Source: Rhinopithecimicrobium faecis (lineage in GTDB: Bacteria > Bacteroidota > Bacteroidia > Sphingobacteriales > Sphingobacteriaceae). Taken from it: DNA of 64,000 bases. The notes beneath the pieces are model-generated. The model saw only the letters and a program-made list of their open reading frames with translations, was not told where the DNA came from and did not search any database. Shown piece after piece: positions 7,497-16,329 of this stretch. Location: assembly GCA_017942165.1 (NCBI GenBank), contig JAGKSB010000004.1, positions 62,001 through 126,000 on the forward strand. The letters run 5' to 3'. Numbering within the stretch: the first letter of the stretch is position 1; the number at the start of each line of letters is the position of its first letter. Both the position numbers and the translations under genes were made by a program.

Positions 7497-7963
7497 TGAA
7501 AGTCTATCGCATAGAGCGTGAGAAATACCTCACAGATACCCTATCTGGACAGGGGGCAGCTCTTTCAAAAGGATTCCGATGGAATAGCTTATACACAAAA
7601 TTAGTGTATACAGCGGAAAGTCGTGCTTTAGCAACGCTTGAAGTTTCCGTGCATTTAGATCTAAGTGAAGATCTACCCCTGGATAGACATTATGTGGAAA
7701 TATATATTCCTGATACGCTGACGATCTTTGAAGTACATCTAAAAGACCTCCCTCCAGCATGGAATAGTAAGCCTCCAGGTTTGACAACACAATTTATTGG
7801 GGACGATTTTGTAGAATCCCTCCAAGCGGCAGTATTAAAAGTACCCAGTAGCATTGTGCCGGAGGAATATAACTTTCTGATTAACCCCCTTCATCCTGAC
7901 GCGAAGAAGATTAAAGTTATAAGCGTTAGCAACATGTCATTCGATGAACGCATCAAGCGTTAA
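7496..7963 (+). CDS. RES-domain toxin
   Basis: A 155-residue RES toxin. Studied members degrade or ADP-ribosylate using NAD+ and deplete NAD in the cell. The family residues are visible: Arg in VYRIER (R5), Glu or Ser positions in YTAESRALATLEVSVHL and the late serine-containing strand. FRWNSLYTKLVYTAES is typical. The order antitoxin then toxin, with a one-base overlap, is the standard arrangement, and tight coupling favours excess antitoxin. Length is normal, so it is probably intact. Confidence 0.9.
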   Translation: MKVYRIEREKYLTDTLSGQGAALSKGFRWNSLYTKLVYTAESRALATLEVSVHLDLSEDLPLDRHYVEIYIPDTLTIFEVHLKDLPPAWNSKPPGLTTQFIGDDFVESLQAAVLKVPSSIVPEEYNFLINPLHPDAKKIKVISVSNMSFDERIKR

Positions 7964-8044
7964 GAAAGAACGCTCCCTATGTGAGATGCAATTTTAATAA
8001 GACTGCTTTTTATATAGTAATAAAGCGAACTATTAAAATTCTGT

Positions 8045-8530
8045 ATGATGAAATATCTCCTGCTGTGGATCCTCCCACTATTAATAGGCTGCTTAAAAGC
8101 GGAAGATCCCGCTTCAAAACAGCTAACACCCTCCTATTTAGTTACAAAAGTTTCCGATGGCGACACCTTTTGGGTGGACGACCATAGCCTCCTGGGATTG
8201 AAAATTAGACTTATTGGCATAGACGCTCCTGAAAGTCAGGATGCTTTTGCTAGAAAAGAAGAACCCTGGGGCCTGGAGGCAAAAGAATTTTTAACCTATT
8301 TAATATTTAACCTTTCCGTACAATTAGAGTTTGATTTGGATTCTTTGGACATCTACGGCCGCACTTTAGCCTATGCCTACCTCGCTGATGGAAGCATGGT
8401 CAATGAGATTATTGTCGAACAGGGTTATGCACGTGTAGCAACCTACCCACCAAATAGCAAGTATGAAACCCTATTTATCGCTGCAGAGGAACGCGCAAAA
8501 CTATCCTTATTAGGGATTTGGCATAACTAA
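8045..8530 (+). CDS. Thermonuclease-family (SNase) lipoprotein
   Basis: A 161-residue staphylococcal-nuclease-fold protein with a lipoprotein signal (WILPLLIGC), so probably an envelope-anchored, calcium-dependent nuclease. Key elements are DGDTFWV, RLIGIDAPES (catalytic Arg and Glu) and YGRTLAYAY (second Arg). A closely related paralogue lies at 22501-23052. It follows the RES toxin by about 80 bp, possibly as a separate unit. A terminator follows directly. Confidence 0.9.
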   Translation: MMKYLLLWILPLLIGCLKAEDPASKQLTPSYLVTKVSDGDTFWVDDHSLLGLKIRLIGIDAPESQDAFARKEEPWGLEAKEFLTYLIFNLSVQLEFDLDSLDIYGRTLAYAYLADGSMVNEIIVEQGYARVATYPPNSKYETLFIAAEERAKLSLLGIWHN

Positions 8531-8531
8531 T

Positions 8532-8563
8532 AAAAGGTTTGAAGCATGCGCTCCAAACCTTTT
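8532..8563. terminator. Bidirectional terminator between nuclease and csbD
   Basis: Stem AAAAGGTTTG with CAAACCTTTT, flanked by T-rich sequence on both strands, sits between the convergent nuclease and CsbD-like genes. Confidence 0.7.
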
Positions 8564-8582
8564 ATTATGTATACGAGTTAGC

Positions 8583-8768
8583 CTATAACTTATCTAACCA
8601 ATCTTCAACTTCTTCTTTGGTTTTTCCAGTCTTTTGTTGTAGACGACCGACTAATTCATCTTCTTTACCTTCAGCATATAATAGATCATCATCCGTTAAA
8701 TCTGCATAAGACTGTTTAACTTTACCTTTAAGCTCGTTCCAACGACCTTTCCATGTTAATTCACTCAT
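8583..8768 (-). CDS. CsbD-family stress protein
   Basis: A 61-residue CsbD-like protein, a small charged stress protein of unknown biochemical role often induced by general stress. The signature [23 protein letters not shown] and [11 protein letters not shown] are complete. Length is typical. A purine-rich AGGAGG lies 7-12 bp upstream of the ATG (read on the minus strand), unusually clear for this phylum. Confidence 0.93.
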   Translation of the reverse strand: MSELTWKGRWNELKGKVKQSYADLTDDDLLYAEGKEDELVGRLQQKTGKTKEEVEDWLDKL

Positions 8769-8850
8769 AATGTATCCTCCTATATTAATGTGTTACACCT
8801 TATTAACAACGGACTACAAAAGTTGTTTCGTTTACAGGCAGTTTTAATTA

Positions 8851-11061
8851 CTAAAAGGTTTTACTTTTTTCTCTAATAGCGCGTAAGCTTTTGCTGATTT
8901 GGGTAATTATTTCATCGATTAATAGCAGCTGCTCTGTGAGTAAATCCTCGGTAACAGCCGGTTGGCCCACAGCTTTAGGTTCATTGCTACCCAGTCTATT
9001 AATCGGCTGACATAAACTTAACAATTCGTTACTAGCAGCTGAAAGATCCTGATCAAAGGCAGCTAATACGGCATCAAATTTTTCTTTGATCTGCGCAATT
9101 AACGCCGTATGAAATACGGAATTAGAAATTGGTAGATCCGCCTGAATACCATTGGACAGGGCAATTGTGTAGGAAGACATTAAATGCGACTGCAGCAGAA
9201 ATTGTGTCAGCTCCTTTATAAAAGGTCTTTTGGACTTAGGCTCCTGCAAGATCCGATCATAAAGGGAATTGATATTAGCTTGCTTGATATAAACATCCAT
9301 GCGTACTAACTTATAAGTCGTTAAATCCAAGGATGCGCCTTCAACTTTACCAAGCACAAGTTCTAAAAATTTACGATTGGCATCCAATGTTTGTTGCATA
9401 TACCTTTTCAGGGAGTTACTCTCCCAAATAGGAAGAATAAAATAAAAAGATATAAAGGAAAGCCCACAGCCAATTAGGGTATCTAATACGCGTTCCTTAA
9501 AAAGAAGCATGCCAAAATCTTTACTCCCTAAAAGGTAATAGTAAGCGATTAAAAAACATGCTGTCAGAAATAGAGAGCCATACAAGTACTTATGTCGTAG
9601 AAAGGAAAATGCCAACAACATAAATAATAACATCTCCGTAAGCAGTATTACATCATTTTTTATAAAATAAATACTTAATAAGGCTATTAATCCGCCTATT
9701 AAAGTTCCTTTTATACGATCTATACTACGCTGTTTGCTCACGGAGAAGCCTGGCCTAAGGATCACAAGAATCGTAATGTAAATCCAAAAAGTATGCTCTG
9801 TAAGCGCAATATACTCGGGGAATACTAAAGGCATTAAATAGATAATCAAAAAAGCCACAAACATAACGATGGAAACGCGAATAGCATGTCTAAAAATCGC
9901 TGATTTTAAAGTTAAGTGGCTTTTAAACTGCTGCCAAGTAAAGGTGTTGGCGAGGAAAAATTGCTCTTTATCTCGTAATTGATCGGTCTGATCTTCAAAA
10001 TCAGCATGTAGGGTAAGAATCTTTTTAATCTCTTGAATTTTTGAAATTACAAATTCTAAATTACTTAGAATTTTGTAGAAGGCTGTTGGCGACTGACCAC
10101 GCGCTTCCAACGCTAAGACAGCATCATGTGCGGCCTTCCACTGCTGCGAAAGCTCTGTACTTAAGGGCACCGTTTTCAACGATTTTATAGGAAGTGAAAG
10201 CTGCTGAATGGAGCGCCCACAGGCAGTCACAAGCTCAAAGATTTTATGAAAACTTTCCGTATCGCCATACTTCTCACGTATGGCATGATAATCATAATGT
10301 GTAGCATTAATACGCTCAAAGAGATCCATGACATGGAGAAAAATAAAATTCAACTGCCTGCTCTTTTCGTTTCCAATCGTAGAAATTTGGCCTTGTGAAA
10401 ATAGCAATTCACGAACCTCTTGCTGGCTTTGTACTAAGCTTATATTCGCTTGAATCATGGCCTTATGCTGCAACTCTATTGCAATAGCTCTATCAAAAAA
10501 TCCTGCTTTTAGCATCATCAACTCACCCACCTTTCTACAGCACTCACCCAAAGCCTGCTGACTCACCTTATGGGGCCCTAGTCGGTAAACTATAAGAATA
10601 AAAAACATATACCAAAGCGCCCCTGTAGTCAGTAAAACTATTGAAAATAAAGCCGGTAGACCATCCTTACTCAAGGATATGTTAAAGAAGAATATAAGCA
10701 ATAAAGCCGAGCCTAAGCCTAATGCACGGGTACCATATAGGGCCAACATGCAGCATACAAAGCTCAATATTGGTAAGAGCAATCCCTGAATAATCGGATG
10801 CCCATAGGTTATTTGACTGATAAAACTTAGCAGTAAGACGGCACTAATAATGATAAATAATGTTTTTTTTCGCTCAGGATAAGCACCTAAGCCATCCGGA
10901 ATACTTGCTATAATAGCTCCAATTGCTACGGGTATTGAATAGTGTAATTGATTGGTAATAATCCCAATAATAATTGGGATTATAATAGCTATTGTTGTTT
11001 TTAAGCCTTCTTGAAAGGGAGGTGATTTTAGAAAATGCTTAATGGATTCGAACGTATTCAA
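8851..11061 (-). CDS. FUSC/YccS-type inner-membrane transporter
   Basis: A 736-residue membrane protein with two hydrophobic blocks (about residues 20-165 and 390-520), separated and followed by cytoplasmic helical regions. This is the duplicated FUSC/YccS/YhfK architecture of proteins related to aromatic-acid exporters. The second block contains HTFWIYITILVILRPGFSVSKQRSIDRIKGTLIGG, whose RP..S...R..RxxGT pattern is diagnostic. The substrate is unknown. It is the last gene of a likely doxX-adh-ogt-FUSC operon, 11 bp after ogt. Confidence 0.88.
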   Translation of the reverse strand: MNTFESIKHFLKSPPFQEGLKTTIAIIIPIIIGIITNQLHYSIPVAIGAIIASIPDGLGAYPERKKTLFIIISAVLLLSFISQITYGHPIIQGLLLPILSFVCCMLALYGTRALGLGSALLLIFFFNISLSKDGLPALFSIVLLTTGALWYMFFILIVYRLGPHKVSQQALGECCRKVGELMMLKAGFFDRAIAIELQHKAMIQANISLVQSQQEVRELLFSQGQISTIGNEKSRQLNFIFLHVMDLFERINATHYDYHAIREKYGDTESFHKIFELVTACGRSIQQLSLPIKSLKTVPLSTELSQQWKAAHDAVLALEARGQSPTAFYKILSNLEFVISKIQEIKKILTLHADFEDQTDQLRDKEQFFLANTFTWQQFKSHLTLKSAIFRHAIRVSIVMFVAFLIIYLMPLVFPEYIALTEHTFWIYITILVILRPGFSVSKQRSIDRIKGTLIGGLIALLSIYFIKNDVILLTEMLLFMLLAFSFLRHKYLYGSLFLTACFLIAYYYLLGSKDFGMLLFKERVLDTLIGCGLSFISFYFILPIWESNSLKRYMQQTLDANRKFLELVLGKVEGASLDLTTYKLVRMDVYIKQANINSLYDRILQEPKSKRPFIKELTQFLLQSHLMSSYTIALSNGIQADLPISNSVFHTALIAQIKEKFDAVLAAFDQDLSAASNELLSLCQPINRLGSNEPKAVGQPAVTEDLLTEQLLLIDEIITQISKSLRAIREKSKTF

Positions 11062-11072
11062 TGTTTAAAATT

Positions 11073-11576
11073 TTACGAATTAAATGTTTGGGATTCCCAT
11101 CTTAAGAGCGCATCCTTGCGCGGGATTCCCCAACGGTAGCCTCCTATTTTCCCGGAACGCTGAGTAATACGATGGCATGGAATTAGCAAAGCTACTAAAT
11201 TCCTTCCAATTGCGGTGCCTACGGCGCGATAAGCCTTGGGACGGCCTACAGCGGTAGCGATATCCCCATAGGTGGAGCGCTCGCCAGGCTGCAGTTGTAA
11301 AAGTCTGCTCCAGACAGCACGCTGAAATTCTGTACCCTGTAAATCAAAGACTTCAGGCGAGGCAATAAATCCGTGTTTAAACCATTCTCCGAGTAAATCC
11401 TCATGCAACTTCACAACTTGAAGCTCCAAGAGAGCGCCAGGAAAATGGCGCTCTAAGTCCGCTAATGCAGCGTCCTTTGTATCGAAAAAACTTATATAAC
11501 AGACTCCTACTTCCGTAGATGCCATAATAAGCTCCCCAAAGGGGCTTTGATGCAGGCTATATGATATACGAACCAT
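11073..11576 (-). CDS. ogt: Methylated-DNA-[protein]-cysteine S-methyltransferase
   Basis: A 167-residue suicide DNA-repair protein that removes methyl groups from O6-methylguanine. The acceptor cysteine is in IPCHRI (about residue 136), with the recognition-helix sequence GRPKAYRAVGTAIGRN before it and GGYRWGIPRKDALLRWE after it. There is no AdaA or AraC domain. Five bases separate it from the upstream alcohol dehydrogenase, so they are co-transcribed. Confidence 0.93.
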   Translation of the reverse strand: MVRISYSLHQSPFGELIMASTEVGVCYISFFDTKDAALADLERHFPGALLELQVVKLHEDLLGEWFKHGFIASPEVFDLQGTEFQRAVWSRLLQLQPGERSTYGDIATAVGRPKAYRAVGTAIGRNLVALLIPCHRITQRSGKIGGYRWGIPRKDALLRWESQTFNS

Positions 11577-11581
11577 AGAAA

Positions 11582-12652
11582 TTAGTCTTTCAAGGAAGCC
11601 ATATCAATAACAAAACGATATTTTACATCCGACTTTAACATACGTTCATAAGCCGTGTTGATGTCTTGCATACGAATGAGTTCTATGTCGGAAACAATAT
11701 TATGCGCTCCACAGAAATCTAACATTTCCTGCGTTTCTGCGATACCACCAATTAAAGAGGCCGCCACAGAACGCCTTCCCATAATCATGGGAACGGTATT
11801 TAAGATTGGCTCTAAGCCGCCCAAATAGCCTACTAAAACTAACGTTCCAGATATAGCTAATGTCTGTACATAAGGATTTACGTCATGCACATAAGGTACT
11901 GTATCTATAATTAAATCAAATTCCCCTGCTACAGCTTCCATTTGCGCTTCATCTGTAGAGATAATAACGTGGTCTGCCCCCAGCTCCTTGGCATCTTGAA
12001 TTTTTGATGCTGAACGTGAAAATAAACTTACAGTAGCCCCCAAACCCTTCGCTAATTTAATAGCCATATGTCCTAAGCCACCAAGTCCAATCACAGCAAC
12101 CTTCTTTCCTGGCCCTGCATTCCAATGCTTTAACGGGGAATAGGTCGTAATTCCGGCACATAATAAAGGCGCTACGGCTGCAGCATCTAAATTTTCAGGT
12201 ACTTTCAACACGAAATGTTGATCGACGACTACGGATTCAGCATAGCCCCCATAGGTACGCTGACTAGGGATAAATTTGTCCGCAGAATTATAAGTTCCTG
12301 TAGAACCTTCTAAGCAATATTGCTCTAAATCCTGCTCACAGCTCGAACAGTGTTTGCAGGAATCAACCAAGCAGCCTACAGCCGCTAGATCGCCAACTTT
12401 AAACTTTGTCACTGCTGATCCAACCTGCGTAATACGCCCCACAATTTCATGTCCAGGTACAGCGGGATAGATCGTGCCCCCCCAATCATTACGTGCGGTA
12501 TGTAAATCAGAGTGACATACGCCACAGTACATAATATCTATCGCTATATCATTTTCCTGTGGAGACCGACGTAAGATCTCTATTTCTTGTAAATCAGCAG
12601 CTGGGCTTTGTGTCCCATAAGCTCTCGTACTTTTCGTTTCCATAGTTTTCAA
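11582..12652 (-). CDS. Zinc-dependent NAD(P) alcohol dehydrogenase
   Basis: A 356-residue medium-chain dehydrogenase of the cinnamyl-alcohol dehydrogenase/YahK-like class, reducing aldehydes in the cytoplasm. The catalytic zinc ligands are in CGVCHSDLH (Cys and nearby GHE in PGHEIVG). The structural zinc site is the four-cysteine set in DSCKHCSSCEQDLEQYC. The cofactor motif is GLGGLGHMAIKLAKGLGA. It lies between a DoxX-like gene and ogt in one operon facing an AraC regulator, which suggests a detoxification role. Confidence 0.92.
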   Translation of the reverse strand: MKTMETKSTRAYGTQSPAADLQEIEILRRSPQENDIAIDIMYCGVCHSDLHTARNDWGGTIYPAVPGHEIVGRITQVGSAVTKFKVGDLAAVGCLVDSCKHCSSCEQDLEQYCLEGSTGTYNSADKFIPSQRTYGGYAESVVVDQHFVLKVPENLDAAAVAPLLCAGITTYSPLKHWNAGPGKKVAVIGLGGLGHMAIKLAKGLGATVSLFSRSASKIQDAKELGADHVIISTDEAQMEAVAGEFDLIIDTVPYVHDVNPYVQTLAISGTLVLVGYLGGLEPILNTVPMIMGRRSVAASLIGGIAETQEMLDFCGAHNIVSDIELIRMQDINTAYERMLKSDVKYRFVIDMASLKD

Positions 12653-12681
12653 TTATATAATAAATATACACATATTAAGGA

Positions 12682-13098
12682 TTATTGCAGCCAAGAATTT
12701 GCCCCTCTGTAAATAGCATATTTTCCGGATCCTGTAAAGAATAACGCTATGCCTGCAAATATAAAGTATAGATCAAATTCCGTAGTGATCCCTCCTGAAG
12801 CAGTTAAAGTAAAAGATGCAGCACCATAAGCTAAATACATAGCTACAAGCATTGTTATAGCAATTAAAAGACCCGAAAATCTTGCTAATAGGCCCACGAT
12901 AACTAAAATCGGTGCTACGATTTCTCCAAGGGGTACCCCCAGCCATAACCAGGTCGGCAAGCCATGATCTGAAAGCATGCCAATGATATGATCATGCCCA
13001 TGAAACGCCTTATGTACACCATGAAATAACATAAGTCCCCCCGTGGCAATACGTATTAAAAGAATTCCTAAATCTGGATTAATAAATGATTTTTGCAT
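12682..13098 (-). CDS. DoxX-family membrane protein
   Basis: A 138-residue inner-membrane protein with four hydrophobic helices and DoxX features (LLIRIATGGLMLFHGVHK near the start, WLGVPLGEIVAPILVIVGLLARFSG in the middle). DoxX-like proteins are linked to redox stress. I start at ATG 13098 (MQKSF), not the upstream ATG at 13176, since the 26 extra residues are polar and unlike the family. It heads the operon that continues into adh, ogt and FUSC, divergent from the AraC regulator 180 bp away. Confidence 0.85.
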   Translation of the reverse strand: MQKSFINPDLGILLIRIATGGLMLFHGVHKAFHGHDHIIGMLSDHGLPTWLWLGVPLGEIVAPILVIVGLLARFSGLLIAITMLVAMYLAYGAASFTLTASGGITTEFDLYFIFAGIALFFTGSGKYAIYRGANSWLQ

Positions 13099-13281
13099 AC
13101 TAAATGTGTTTATATTAATTTTAATTACCTCGTTTTGAAAACGCGTATTAGCTAAATTAATAAGTTTAAAACGCAAAAAAATTGAACTTATTCAAGAAAG
13201 GGTATCGCCTTCGTAAAATTAAAACTACCAAGTTAGCCGTACTTTCAGTACCTTCCCATTAGCAACCATAGTTCGCCAAAT

Positions 13282-14151
13282 ATGAGCAACAACATTATTC
13301 ATTATGACTTTAAGAGTGGACTCCCTTTAGAGATTGAGATCGTCGATATCAGGGAACTATATAAGCAGGCAAAGGAAAGTTTAACAAGCTTACACCGTGC
13401 GGACTTTTACCATATTATCTGGTTTGAAGAAGGCTTTCCGACACATAACTTAGATTTTAAGCCTATTGACATAAAGCCCAACAGCCTACTTTTCTTGCCC
13501 AAAGGTATTGTTCATTCTTTTGATGCGGAAGTACCTTTCAAAGCTAAAGCCATCCTTTTTACGGATGCTTTCTTTGGGCAGCAAGCGGATGACATCCAAT
13601 TTCTAAGGCAGCGCCTCCTATTCAATGACCTATTTGAAGTGGCTCACCTACAGCTTACTACACCAGATCCTTACGCTAGTATATGGAAACTTATTACGGA
13701 GGAACTCGCACGTGAAAAAGATTCGAATCAGGCGATCATTGTAAAAAATCTCTTAAGTAGTTTTCTCCTGTATGCTGAGCGAGCCTTTAAAAGCCAAGCA
13801 AAAAAAGAACTCCAACCTTCACAAGATTTACAATTAGTGTTGCGCTTTAGGGATTTATTAGAAGTAAATTTCAAAACACATAAACTCGTAAGCTACTATG
13901 CACAACATTGTTACGTCACTGAAAAGAAGTTAAATGCAGCCACCTCCCGCATACTAGGAAAGACGCCAAAACAATTAATCGATGAACGCGTGCTGCTTGA
14001 AGCCAAGCGCCTGTTAGCCTATAGCAAGGAAACGGTCAAGGAAATCTCCTTCTCCCTAGGCTTCGAGGAACCGACCAATTTCATAAAATATTTTAAAAAA
14101 CATAGTAAGCTAAGGCCTGTAGAATTTAGAGTGCAGTTAAATGCGGTGTAA
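13282..14151 (+). CDS. AraC-family transcriptional regulator
   Basis: A 289-residue regulator with an N-terminal cupin-like ligand domain (about 20-110: FYHIIWFEEG, LLFLPKGIVHSF) and a C-terminal double helix-turn-helix (about 190-285). The second helix set ends in the signature VKEISFSLGFEEPTNFIKYFKKHSKLRPVEFR. It is divergent from the doxX operon and precedes the NAD(P)-binding gene, so it likely controls one or both. The inducer is unknown. Confidence 0.9.
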   Translation: MSNNIIHYDFKSGLPLEIEIVDIRELYKQAKESLTSLHRADFYHIIWFEEGFPTHNLDFKPIDIKPNSLLFLPKGIVHSFDAEVPFKAKAILFTDAFFGQQADDIQFLRQRLLFNDLFEVAHLQLTTPDPYASIWKLITEELAREKDSNQAIIVKNLLSSFLLYAERAFKSQAKKELQPSQDLQLVLRFRDLLEVNFKTHKLVSYYAQHCYVTEKKLNAATSRILGKTPKQLIDERVLLEAKRLLAYSKETVKEISFSLGFEEPTNFIKYFKKHSKLRPVEFRVQLNAV

Positions 14152-14210
14152 ATTTTTCAATGGAAAATACATCAGGGACCAAATCTACCCTATAAGGGAG
14201 CTAATTTACC

Positions 14211-14240
14211 TTGTCAGCCTTACTCCTTTGCGTACCTTTG
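14211..14240 (+). promoter_or_regulatory. Bacteroidota-type promoter
   Basis: TTG at 14211-14213 and TACCTTTG at 14233-14240 are separated by 19 bp, matching the phylum -33/-7 consensus (TTG then TAnnTTTG). This gives a leader of about 20 nt before the ATG at 14268. Confidence 0.6.
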
Positions 14241-14267
14241 TACTATCAAATTAAAAAACAAGCAATT

Positions 14268-14918
14268 ATGGCAAAAATAACATTAATTGGAGCAAGTGGA
14301 TTCGTAGGATCTGCCCTTCTTATAGAAGCATTAAACCGTGGTATTGAAGTTACAGCTGTCGTGCGTAATCCTGAAAAAATCACCCTTACTAATAAAAATT
14401 TAACTATCGTAAAAGCGGATGTTTTCAACGCAGAAGAATTAAAAGATGTCCTTGCGGGATCAGATGCTGTCGTTTCGGCCTTTAGCCCGGGATGGACGAA
14501 TCCTGACCTCGTTCCCGATACAGCAAGAGGACATAAATCTATTATTGCAGCCACTAAAAAGGCACATATCAACCGCTTAATTACGGTAGGTGGCGCAGGA
14601 ACATTATTCGTATCCCCAGGAGCGACCGTAATCAGCGCTGGATTAATCCCTAAGGAAATCCTTCCTGGTGTACAGGCGTTAGCTGAAGTATTGGAAAATG
14701 ATTATCGCACGGAAAAAGATTTAGACTGGGTATTCTTTAGCCCTGCAGGTGAAATCGCTCCCGGCGTCCGCACTGGTACCTACCGTTTAGGCAAGGACGA
14801 CTTAATCGTTGATGCGGAAGGTAAAAGTAAAATTTCTGTAGAAGATTATGCTAAAGCCCTTTTCGACGAGTTGGAAACTCCTGCACACCACCAAGAACGC
14901 TTTACAATAGGCTATTAA
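14268..14918 (+). CDS. NAD(P)H-binding SDR-like protein (NmrA/YwnB-like)
   Basis: A 216-residue Rossmann protein of the atypical short-chain dehydrogenase group. The dinucleotide motif is GASGFVGSALL at the N-terminus, followed by VTAVVRNPEKI and DAVVSAFSPG. No classical YxxxK catalytic pair is evident, typical of NmrA/BVR-B-like proteins that bind NAD(P) and reduce small molecules or act as sensors. The start ATG 14268 follows a good promoter, and upstream start candidates lie within that promoter. A strong terminator follows. Confidence 0.88.
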   Translation: MAKITLIGASGFVGSALLIEALNRGIEVTAVVRNPEKITLTNKNLTIVKADVFNAEELKDVLAGSDAVVSAFSPGWTNPDLVPDTARGHKSIIAATKKAHINRLITVGGAGTLFVSPGATVISAGLIPKEILPGVQALAEVLENDYRTEKDLDWVFFSPAGEIAPGVRTGTYRLGKDDLIVDAEGKSKISVEDYAKALFDELETPAHHQERFTIGY

Positions 14919-14948
14919 TTAAGCTAATATTTCATTAATTTTCTTTCT

Positions 14949-14980
14949 AAAAGGTTGAATTTATTTCAACCTTTTTTCGT
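14949..14980 (+). terminator. Rho-independent terminator
   Basis: Stem AAAAGGTTGAA (14949-14959) pairs with TTCAACCTTTT (14965-14975), followed by a T-rich run. It ends the NAD(P)-binding gene. Confidence 0.85.
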
Positions 14981-15031
14981 TTTTTTAACCTAATCACTTG
15001 ACGACTACTAATATTTACAATATCTTTAGTA

Positions 15032-16324
15032 ATGGATAACTCAAGGGAAGAAAAGACAAAACGTACAATACGCAGTATAATTGGAGCCGCTTCAGGGAAT
15101 TTAGTGGAGTGGTTTGACTTCTATATTTTCGCCGTCTTTGCGGAGTATTTTAAGGAATCATTAATCCCTAATGACTTAGACGCAAACACCAAATCAATCT
15201 ATATCTGGGGAGTTTTTGCTGCAAGCTTTTTTATGCGGCCCATCGGGAGCTGGCTCTTTGGGTGGATTGGTGATAAGTACGGCAGAAAGCGCTCCATGAT
15301 TATTTCTATTGTAGTGATGAGCATCAGTTCCTTCCTATTCGCGCTGTTACCTACCTATGAAAAAGTGGGTATCTTAGCCCCTATACTACTTCTACTCGTC
15401 CGCTTATTGCAGGGACTCTCCGTTGGTGGCGAGTACGGTACTGTGGCGACTTATATGTCTGAAGTAGCTTTAAAAGGGCGTAAGGGCTTTTTTGCTTCTT
15501 TTCAATATGTCACCCTAGCGGGCGGACAGCTGCTAGCAAGCCTTCTAGGGGTCATTCTCTTATACTTCTTTTCGGCACAGCAACTTGAAGATGGCGCTTG
15601 GCGTATCCCCTTTGTTATCGGTGGATTTGTGGCGTTGATATCACTGTTTATGCGAAGCCACCTAGAGGAAACTACCAGTGAAGCTAGCCGTGCATCGAAA
15701 GATTCGGGAAATTTACTCGCACTCATCAAAAAACATAGTCGCGCATTCCTAACTGTGGTAGGCTTCACAAGTGCTGGATCCCTGGCTTTCTATACGATCA
15801 CCGTGTATTCACGCAGCTATATTTCTGCAGCGCTACCCTCAGAAACTGTAGGCTTGGTGATGACAGCATGTTTATTTCTATTTATGGTTATTCAGCCAAT
15901 ATTTGGGCATCTTGCTGACCGCATAGGTAGCCGCAAGGTGATGTTGCTATTTTCAGCTTTAACGGCCGTGCTGATATACCCTGTTATGGCTGTAGGAATG
16001 AAAGCCTTTGGAGATAATCCCCTAGCGATCTTTCTGCTCTTAAGCCTTATGATGGTGTTGCTAAGTTTCTATTCTGCCGTCGGTGGACTTATAAAAGCGG
16101 AGATGTTTCCAATGGAAGTACGCGCTTTAGGTGTGGGAGTTTCCTATGCTATTGGGAATGCACTTTTCGGAGGATCGGCCCCAGCTTTAGCATTAAAATT
16201 TAAAGACCTAGGGCACGAGAATATATTCTTTATTTATGTTACGGTCATGCTTGTAATTTGTTTTTTCATAAGCCTTACACTCCCTAAAAGCCCTACTCAT
16301 TTACATCATGAGCGCGAAATTTAA
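15032..16324 (+). CDS. kgtP: MHS-family dicarboxylate:H+ symporter, KgtP-like
   Basis: A 430-residue major facilitator with 12 predicted helices. It is very similar to E. coli KgtP (alpha-ketoglutarate permease) along its length: SGNLVEWFDFYIF, FAASFFMRPIGSWLFGWIGDKYGRKRSM, LLQGLSVGGEYGTVATYMSEVA and KGFFASFQYVTL. The MFS loop GDKYGRKRS lies between helices 2 and 3. The substrate is probably 2-oxoglutarate or a related carboxylate; this is inferred from similarity. It is transcribed alone and ends 5 bp from the convergent apbE gene with no obvious terminator between them. Confidence 0.85.
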   Translation: MDNSREEKTKRTIRSIIGAASGNLVEWFDFYIFAVFAEYFKESLIPNDLDANTKSIYIWGVFAASFFMRPIGSWLFGWIGDKYGRKRSMIISIVVMSISSFLFALLPTYEKVGILAPILLLLVRLLQGLSVGGEYGTVATYMSEVALKGRKGFFASFQYVTLAGGQLLASLLGVILLYFFSAQQLEDGAWRIPFVIGGFVALISLFMRSHLEETTSEASRASKDSGNLLALIKKHSRAFLTVVGFTSAGSLAFYTITVYSRSYISAALPSETVGLVMTACLFLFMVIQPIFGHLADRIGSRKVMLLFSALTAVLIYPVMAVGMKAFGDNPLAIFLLLSLMMVLLSFYSAVGGLIKAEMFPMEVRALGVGVSYAIGNALFGGSAPALALKFKDLGHENIFFIYVTVMLVICFFISLTLPKSPTHLHHEREI

Positions 16325-16329
16325 AGTAA

